Source: Pontibacter roseus DSM 17521 (GTDB lineage: Bacteria; Bacteroidota; Bacteroidia; Cytophagales; Hymenobacteraceae). Taken from it: a stretch of DNA of 64,000 nucleotides. Location of the stretch: NCBI RefSeq assembly GCF_000373265.1, contig NZ_KB890762.1, forward strand, positions 878,833 to 942,832. The letters run 5' to 3'. The translations under genes and the position numbers were made by a program. This document shows, piece after piece, positions 56,133-64,000 of the stretch. Positions within the stretch are counted from its first letter, which is position 1. Every line of letters starts with the position of its first letter. The notes beneath the pieces are model-generated. The model saw nothing but the letters and a program-made list of their open reading frames with translations, was not told where the DNA came from and did not search any database.

Positions 56133-56759
56133 TTAGGACATGAAGAGGATAACGAGGTAGAGCGACAGCCACAGCATACCCATGAAATGCCAGTAGCTAC
56201 ACAGCATGGAGAGCTGCAGTCGGCGGTAAGGGTCGCGTATGAAGATGAGGCTGCGCACGCCGTCGCTAGCCATGTGGCCCGTCTTGAAAAGCAGGAAAGC
56301 CAGGAAGATGATGCCACCCAGCAGGTGCAGCAGGTGCAAGGCCGAAATCAGGTATAGGTAGGTTCCAGACGCCTTATCGGTGAAGTTCGCCCCTGAATCG
56401 GACAGCTCGCGCCAGCCCAGCAGTTGCGCCCCGATGAAGGCGATGCTCAACCCGAAGGTAAAGCCCAGGTAGCGCGTCATCTTGTGCAGCTTGTCTTTCT
56501 TATAGATGCGGGGAATCTTGCTGATGGTATAGCTGCTGAAGAGCAGGAGAAGTGTGCTGATGCTGAAGAATTTAGGCAGACTGAACTGCTCGCTCTCAAA
56601 GCCACCGGTACGTATAAAGGCAATGACCAATATGAAGAAAAGCACCCCAATGCCAATCATGCTCAGGTATAGCAGCATGCGGATAGGGTGCATGTGCTCC
56701 ATTTTGCCGAAGGCCGAACCTTGGCGGGAGTCTACTTTATTCTTTCTATCCTGATTCAT
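56133..56759 (-). CDS. Cytochrome c oxidase subunit III-type protein
   Basis: 208 residues with five membrane helices and the CoxIII pattern RYLGFTFGLSIAFIGAQL, YLYLISALHLLHLLGGIIF and CSYWHFMGMLWLSLYLVIL. A cytoplasmic N-terminus (about 1-25) precedes helix 1. The other oxidase subunits are not in the window, so this is a solitary copy or an alternative subunit. Confidence 0.93.
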   Translation of the reverse strand: MNQDRKNKVDSRQGSAFGKMEHMHPIRMLLYLSMIGIGVLFFILVIAFIRTGGFESEQFSLPKFFSISTLLLLFSSYTISKIPRIYKKDKLHKMTRYLGFTFGLSIAFIGAQLLGWRELSDSGANFTDKASGTYLYLISALHLLHLLGGIIFLAFLLFKTGHMASDGVRSLIFIRDPYRRLQLSMLCSYWHFMGMLWLSLYLVILFMS

Positions 56760-57084
56760 GATTTGCCTTCTCCCGGAGCATCACCGGCCTGCCAGACGAG
56801 GACACTCAATTGCAATGGATTAAAGGTAATTTTTCTATATCTGTATACCTGTTCAGCCATGTTATAGTTTTGTAAATGCCCCACAAAAAAATTCACTTTG
56901 GCCCTTTCTCTCCCACCTGCCCACCTTTGGGATTATCTGCTGTCAGTTCGTGGCGGTAGCAGCGTGGCCTGACAGTAGCCTCAAATAGTATAAATAACAG
57001 AGGCCGAAGCAAAAAGCAATCGCTCGCTTTATCTTTCCTGCCTGTTTTGCGTTAGCAGGTATACACTCCTTGAATGCGCCAGGT

Positions 57085-57660
57085 ATGCCAAAAGTTATAC
57101 TCTCTTTTCTGCTGCTGCTGCTGCTGCTCCTCGCTCCGTGGGCGGAGGCCCAGCAGAACAGGACGCCCTATACCGCCAATAACACCATTCTGGTGAACAT
57201 GGAAGGACAAACAGGCACGTATGACTACACTTCTGACAGGCTGCTGGTGCGCTACAACAAGGAAACCCGGAACCTGGAGTGCCTGCTCCCGCTCAGTTAC
57301 CTGACGGCCGCCAACGACTCCACCCCCCTTGTGATGGCGCATGATGTGTTCTTCACTTCGCGCTTCCCCGAAATCTACATCCAGATAGAGGCGCCCATAG
57401 ACAGGATAAACGCCGGCAAGCGGAGCCCGCAAACCATGAACAGTCGCCTTTTCATCAACATACAAGGTATAAACAAGGAAATCGTGACGCCGGTCACGTT
57501 CACCCCAGACCGGAACACCATCTCGTTCAGTAGCAGCTTCGAGGTGCTGCTCGATGACATGCGCCTGACCATACCGGCCAAGTACGTACCCATGCTCACC
57601 GGACGTATCGTTTTCACCATTCACAATGCACGCTGGGCCGACCTCAGAGGGGCCCGTTAA
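57085..57660 (+). CDS. Secreted YceI-like hypothetical protein
   Basis: 191 residues from the ATG at 57085 (a TTG at 57070 is also possible). Signal peptide rich in Leu (about 6-21, ends EAQQ). Beta-rich body with TILVNMEGQTGTYDYTS, LFINIQGINKEIVTPVTF and IFTIHNARW-like ends; the strand VQGxxKEIVTPV resembles the YceI LTIHGVTKP block, so a divergent YceI relative is likely. It lies 9 bp before the patatin gene. Confidence 0.7.
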   Translation: MPKVILSFLLLLLLLLAPWAEAQQNRTPYTANNTILVNMEGQTGTYDYTSDRLLVRYNKETRNLECLLPLSYLTAANDSTPLVMAHDVFFTSRFPEIYIQIEAPIDRINAGKRSPQTMNSRLFINIQGINKEIVTPVTFTPDRNTISFSSSFEVLLDDMRLTIPAKYVPMLTGRIVFTIHNARWADLRGAR

Positions 57661-57669
57661 ACGCTGGAC

Positions 57670-60015
57670 ATGCTTCACCCCATGGCTGACGATAAAAAAC
57701 AGAGAACCAGGTATACCTACTGTCTCCGCCTGCTGACCACCCTACTTCTGCTGGTGGCCTGCACACAGGCCCCTGCCCAGAAGGTGGCGCTGGTGCTGAG
57801 TGGCGGAGGTGCCAAAGGCATAGCCCATGTGGGGGTGCTCAAGGCGCTGGAAGAAAACAACATCCCCATCGATTACATCGTGGGCACTTCCATGGGAGGT
57901 ATAGTGGGGGCGCTGTATGCTGCCGGCTACTCTCCTTCTGAAATTGAGTATCTTATCAGCACGGAGGCTTTTCAGGCCTGGGCCACTGGCAAACCAGAGC
58001 AGAACTACCTGTACGACTTCTCCTCCCCCGACCACAACCCCGCGCTGCTGAAGCTCCACATCTCCTTCGACACCACCCTGCAGGCCAAATTGACTTCCAA
58101 CCTGGTTAATGACGCCTCTCTCAACTTCGCGCTGGCGCAGCTGTTGTCACAGCCTGCGGCCCGGGCGGGTTATGATTTTGACAAACTGATGGTGCCCTAC
58201 CGCTGCGTGGCTTCCGATATTTTCACGCAGCAACAGGTAGTGCTGCGAAAAGGCCAGCTGGCCGACGCGGTTCGGGCAACGCTCACGGTGCCGCTGTTCT
58301 TCAAGCCCATCCGCATTGAGAAGCGCCTGCTCTTCGATGGTGGGCTCTATAACAACTTCCCGGTGGATGTGGCGAAGAAAGATTTCAAACCGGACGTCAT
58401 TATTGGGGTGAACGTATCCTCCAAGGTATACAGCGAGTACCCCTACGACAAAGACGAGTTCGACCTGGCCCACACCCTGATGTACGCCATGATGTCCAAC
58501 TCCGACTCCACCGCCCTCAGCGACCGGGACGTATATCTGCAGCCTGATGTAGGCAACTTCACTTCCCTTGATTTCCATCAGGTCAGCGACCTGTTCGATG
58601 CCGGCTATGCCGAGGCCAGCGCCAAAATGGAGCAATTGAAATCCAAAATCAGCAGGCGCAGCTCCCAAGAGGAACTCGTCAGCAAGCGTGAGCGGTTTCG
58701 TAGCGGCTTTCAGCCCCACACCTTCCAGGACATCCAAATCCAAGGCCTGAAGGGGTACCAAAAAGGCTTTGTAGAGCGGTTTTTCAGGGGCGCCGAGGAC
58801 GGCATTTATAGCATGCAGGAAATCAAGAAGGGCTATTACAGGCTGGCGGCCATCGACAAATTCAGATACCTATACCCTACCATGCGTTACAATGCTACTG
58901 GTGGGCATTACGACCTGCTGCTGGACGTGAAAAAAGAGGATGGCCTGAAACTTGAATTGGGCGGAGTGCTCGCCTCCCGACCCATCGACAACATCTTCGC
59001 GGGGGTCGAGTACAGCCTGCTCGGGCGGCAACTCTATACCTTCTCGGCGAACTTTCATACCGGGCGATTCTACCAGTCGGCCAATCTCCGTACCCGGGTG
59101 GATGTACCCGCTCGTATCCCTTTCTATGTGGAGCCAGCCTTCACCTACAATAACTGGAATTACCTTTCCACGGCCGGTTTCTTGATGGAGCGCAACAAGC
59201 TACCCTTCATCGAGCAGTCGGACCGGAGCTATGCCCTGAACCTGGGCTTTACCAACACCTATAAAGACAAGCTTGTACTGGGCACTGCTTTTGCCCAGAC
59301 CATTGACCGCTACAGCAATCGCCTCGAAATCCTGAGTTCTGACACGCTCGACCGCACCGACACGGAAGCTTTTACAGTGGTGAGTTCGTTCCGGCGTGGG
59401 CAGCTCAACCGGCGGCAGTATGCCTCTTCTGGACGCATGTTCACCGCCACGGCCCGCTATGTGAACGCGACCGAAAGGCACGAACCGGGCTCTACGGCCA
59501 CCGTTTGGGGTAACAGCACGCGGCAGCATGAGTGGTTTCTGGGCAGGCTGCTCTTCGAGGATTTCCACGGCAACAGCAGACACCGCTTCGGGTATAGGCT
59601 GGAAGGGGTGTTCTCCACATTGCCCTTCTTCCGGAATTACCGCTCCACCCTCACCGCTGCGCCTGCCTTCTACCCCCTCACCGACAGCAGGACATTGTTT
59701 CTGGACAAGTTCCGGGCACATCAATTCGTAGCCGGCGGTCTGCAGTACGTATACCTGGCCACTACCCGTCTCGAGTTCAGGGCGGAAGGCTATGTGTTCC
59801 AGCCCTACCGGCCCATCCGGCAAAACGAGGAGCAGCAGGCCTATTATGGCAAACCTCTCACTGGAACCGAACTGGCGGCTACGGCAGCCGTTGTGTTCCA
59901 TGGCGTGTTGGGTCCTGTCGCCCTGAACCTTAACTACTACACCGACGATGCCAAAAGCTGGGGCGTACTGTTCCACATGGGCTTCCTGCTCTTCCAAAAC
60001 CGGGCACTGGAGTAA
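57670..60015 (+). CDS. Patatin-like phospholipase with outer-membrane beta-barrel (PlpD-like)
   Basis: 781 residues: signal peptide (about 15-37), patatin domain (about 40-260) with GGGAKGIAHVG (oxyanion loop), the Ser nucleophile in GTSMGG and the Asp of DGGLYNNFP, a POTRA-like part (about 350-400) and a C-terminal barrel ending in FHMGFLLFQNR. This is the type Vd (PlpD-like) architecture that exposes a lipase at the surface. Start either 57670 or the Met at 57682. Directly downstream of the YceI-like gene. Confidence 0.92.
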   Translation: MLHPMADDKKQRTRYTYCLRLLTTLLLLVACTQAPAQKVALVLSGGGAKGIAHVGVLKALEENNIPIDYIVGTSMGGIVGALYAAGYSPSEIEYLISTEAFQAWATGKPEQNYLYDFSSPDHNPALLKLHISFDTTLQAKLTSNLVNDASLNFALAQLLSQPAARAGYDFDKLMVPYRCVASDIFTQQQVVLRKGQLADAVRATLTVPLFFKPIRIEKRLLFDGGLYNNFPVDVAKKDFKPDVIIGVNVSSKVYSEYPYDKDEFDLAHTLMYAMMSNSDSTALSDRDVYLQPDVGNFTSLDFHQVSDLFDAGYAEASAKMEQLKSKISRRSSQEELVSKRERFRSGFQPHTFQDIQIQGLKGYQKGFVERFFRGAEDGIYSMQEIKKGYYRLAAIDKFRYLYPTMRYNATGGHYDLLLDVKKEDGLKLELGGVLASRPIDNIFAGVEYSLLGRQLYTFSANFHTGRFYQSANLRTRVDVPARIPFYVEPAFTYNNWNYLSTAGFLMERNKLPFIEQSDRSYALNLGFTNTYKDKLVLGTAFAQTIDRYSNRLEILSSDTLDRTDTEAFTVVSSFRRGQLNRRQYASSGRMFTATARYVNATERHEPGSTATVWGNSTRQHEWFLGRLLFEDFHGNSRHRFGYRLEGVFSTLPFFRNYRSTLTAAPAFYPLTDSRTLFLDKFRAHQFVAGGLQYVYLATTRLEFRAEGYVFQPYRPIRQNEEQQAYYGKPLTGTELAATAAVVFHGVLGPVALNLNYYTDDAKSWGVLFHMGFLLFQNRALE

Positions 60016-60096
60016 ACTTACTGCTAATCAGGTATAGACAATCCCGACCACGTTACTCCTATACCTTGCTGTGTATAGAAAATCTAAATTATTTGC

Positions 60097-60104
60097 TACA
60101 TTTG
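60097..60104 (+). promoter_or_regulatory. Candidate -7 promoter element
   Basis: TACATTTG is an exact TAnnTTTG match, 26 bp before the ATG at 60130. A -33 element at the standard distance is not obvious. Confidence 0.45.
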
Positions 60105-60129
60105 GTCTTCAACCTAGAATCCAACCGTT

Positions 60130-60624
60130 ATGAAAAAATTGCTTGCCCTTGCCTTGATAGCCGCTTCCTGCTATGGTTGCTCCCAAACCAAACCGGAAAC
60201 CGAAGTGACTGAGGCGACAGAAGCCACTGCCAGCGAAAATACCTACGGTGCCGCCTTCGTGGAAGACAACGTGCTGACAGCATCGCAACTGCAGCAGGCC
60301 GTGACTGGGCAGGACTCCATACAGGCGACCGTTACGGCGGAGGTGGTGGAAAGCTGCCAGTCCAAAGGCTGCTGGATGGATGTGAAACTAGAGGACGGCA
60401 GCACCATGAAAGTGACTTTCCGCGACTATGGCTTCTTCCTGCCGGTAGAGGATTTGTCTGGCAAAACAGTCGTCTTCACCGGCACGGCCAAGCATGAGGT
60501 GATATCGGTAGAGGACCAGCGCCATTTCGCCGAAGACGCCGGAAAGTCAGCAGAAGCGATACAGGCTATCACCGCACCCAGAGAGGAACTCCGCTTCGTG
60601 GCCGACGGTGTGATACTGAAGTAA
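60130..60624 (+). CDS. DUF4920 lipoprotein
   Basis: 164 residues. Lipobox at YGC17 (SCYGC), an acidic Thr/Glu-rich linker (about 20-40), then the DUF4920 OB-like domain (CQSKGCWMDVKLEDGSTMKV, FFLPVEDLSGKTVVFTG). The Cys pair of CQSKGCW is conserved. Function unknown; probably exposed on an envelope membrane. Confidence 0.9.
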   Translation: MKKLLALALIAASCYGCSQTKPETEVTEATEATASENTYGAAFVEDNVLTASQLQQAVTGQDSIQATVTAEVVESCQSKGCWMDVKLEDGSTMKVTFRDYGFFLPVEDLSGKTVVFTGTAKHEVISVEDQRHFAEDAGKSAEAIQAITAPREELRFVADGVILK

Positions 60625-60714
60625 TACCCAAAAATATTCAGGTATAGAAGGCTGCTCCCAAGGCAGTCTTTTTCTTTTTAACTGAGGCACATGGGCTTAG
60701 CAGGTATACGGTAA

Positions 60715-62829
<2,115 letters not shown>

Positions 62830-62857
62830 CGGACCTTCTATACTTTGTTGTAAAAGA

Positions 62858-62889
62858 GAATCGCCGGGCTATGGGTAGTCCGGCGATTC
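62858..62889 (+). terminator. ligA hairpin terminator
   Basis: GAATCGCCGG and CCGGCGATTC pair across GCTATGGGTAGT. It lies 28 bp after the stop; the U-run is weak, so termination may be imperfect. Confidence 0.65.
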
Positions 62890-63252
62890 AACCATTAACA
62901 AACAAACAATACATAAAACAACTAGCTAAACTCACACCGGGTTTATGTCTTTCCGGTGACACAAAGAGAATCCATTTCCGAGACATAAAAAAATGAATTA
63001 GACGAACGGCAGGAAACCCTATACCAACAACCACATTCCGGATTGTTCTGTTTTGTCTGGCAAAGAGTATCCTTCATAGTCCCAAAGCAGCCCTTGGTAT
63101 AGAGGGCCCTCGGCTATACCTATAAAACCCTATTATTTCTTTATCTTTAGCTTGAATGACAGAGGTCCTCCAGAAAGCAAGAGGCTACCACTGTCCTGCC
63201 ACTACCCTTAAAAATCAGCGAGTTGAATACATTTGCCCTCCCAGAGTTCTCC
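62890..63252. other. Intergenic region before the histidine kinase
   Basis: About 360 bp. No gene recognised; another short frame here runs antisense or in the wrong phase to the kinase. CTATACCT at about 63114 is the last copy of the iterated motif I noted. Confidence 0.45.
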
Positions 63253-64000
63253 ATGAAGAAGCGGTACAAGCTGGCCATACACGTTGCGGCGTGGGCGTTC
63301 TTTGGCGCCTGGATTTTCTACATCCAGTTTCAGCGCGGCCTTACCCTGGGCAAGGCCATCGACTCGCTGGTGGGACTGAGCTTTGCGATGCTCATCTTTT
63401 ATCTCAACTGGTACGTGCTCATTCCCCGCTACCTGGCCCGCAACCGTATCTTGCTCTATATCGCCCTGATTCTGGCCACGCTCACCACCGTGGCACTCGT
63501 GCGCTCTCCTCTTGACTTCTTTGTGTTCCGGGAGTTCAATCCGGGCATGCAGGTGCTCTACTCCTCTGACCGCATCCTGAACTATGTGCTGGCGGGCCTT
63601 ATAGTGGTCTTCATCAGTTCGGCCCTCAAAGTGACGGGCAATTACATCCGAAACGAGCGGCGAAACAAGGAACTGGAGAACCAGAAACTGACGGCGGAAC
63701 TTAACTTCCTCAAGTCGCAGGTGAACCCGCACTTCCTCTTCAACACGCTCAATAACATCTATTCCCTGGCCTACAAGCAGTCCCCTGAGACGCCCGACGC
63801 CATCATGAAGCTCTCGCTCCTGATGCGCTACATGCTCTATGAAAGCAACGACACGCTGGTGAGCCTGGAGAAGGAAGTGGACCATATTCACAATTTCATT
63901 GACCTGCAAAAGCTGCGCCTGCGGGAGCAGACGAGCATCCGCTTCAACATTGACGGTGAATTAGCAGGCAAACAGATTGCCCCCATGCTGCTCATGACGC
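63253..64000 (+). CDS. LytS/YehU-type sensor histidine kinase, truncated by the window end
   Basis: 249 codons from the ATG at 63253 to the edge. Four membrane helices (about 7-26, 40-58, 70-90, 110-130) are followed by a coiled linker (ETKKELENQKLTAELNFLK-like) and the His_kinase domain with the phospho-accepting NPHFLFNTLNNIYSLA, and MLLMT at the edge. These kinases usually pair with a LytTR response regulator, expected just downstream outside the window. Confidence 0.93.
   Translation, partial: MKKRYKLAIHVAAWAFFGAWIFYIQFQRGLTLGKAIDSLVGLSFAMLIFYLNWYVLIPRYLARNRILLYIALILATLTTVALVRSPLDFFVFREFNPGMQVLYSSDRILNYVLAGLIVVFISSALKVTGNYIRNERRNKELENQKLTAELNFLKSQVNPHFLFNTLNNIYSLAYKQSPETPDAIMKLSLLMRYMLYESNDTLVSLEKEVDHIHNFIDLQKLRLREQTSIRFNIDGELAGKQIAPMLLMT

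Overview
The window looks like a chromosomal segment of an aerobic, gliding-lineage Bacteroidota, most likely a Pontibacter/Hymenobacteraceae-type organism. This is an inference from the gene content: a type IX secretion (type B) C-terminal domain, DUF5777, DUF4920 and DUF5763 families, fused IcmF, LytS-type histidine kinase, many SusD-independent lipoproteins and beta-barrels, moderate GC and TAnnTTTG-like promoter elements. I saw no rRNA, tRNA, CRISPR array, prophage or transposase gene.

Layout. 1-3.9 kb: end of an MBL-fold hydrolase, then a type II restriction-modification cassette (Sau3AI/MutH-type nuclease plus C5 methylase) with a third nuclease-like gene abutting it convergently. 3.9-4.9 kb: gene-poor, two repeat elements. 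4.9-6.8 kb: an overlapping Rieske-DUF5777-YceI operon. 7.1-13.4 kb: serine hydrolase, lipoprotein, DUF5763 protein, a phosphorothioate-type HNH restriction enzyme, a zinc metallopeptidase and small proteins. 14-19.6 kb: a propeller lipoprotein and beta-barrel pair, a frameshifted aldo/keto reductase, a MaoC protein and a cysteine-desulfurase-like enzyme. 19.9-25.2 kb: the PrkA(YeaG)-YeaH-SpoVR stress operon. 27-36 kb: citrate synthase, OmpA/PD40 protein, QueE, FolD, LepA, DUF1003 protein. 36-48 kb: LuxR-type regulator, fused acyl-CoA mutase IcmF, Rnk-like protein, FMN glutamate-synthase-like protein, FKBP, glutamate dehydrogenase, SIMPL protein, and two members of a three-copy STAS-like family. 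48-64 kb: M61 peptidase, third STAS-like copy, NlpC/P60 peptidase, a T9SS-exported protein, a lone cytochrome oxidase subunit III, a patatin/beta-barrel fusion, DUF4920 lipoprotein, DNA ligase LigA and a truncated histidine kinase.

Two window-wide sequence signals stand out more than any gene. First, the octamer AGGTATAG (extended form CAGGTATAGC) is repeated about 75 times on the two strands, inside genes, between genes, and as inverted pairs at the base of terminator hairpins; about two copies would be expected by chance. Density and placement resemble the DNA-uptake sequences of Neisseria and Haemophilus. Second, GATC is almost absent (I found five copies, about 250 expected), which fits the resident Sau3AI-like system. 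Two families of non-coding repeats (about 180-210 bp with 25-bp inverted ends, and a second about 200-370 bp) lie side by side at three loci. All counts are by eye.
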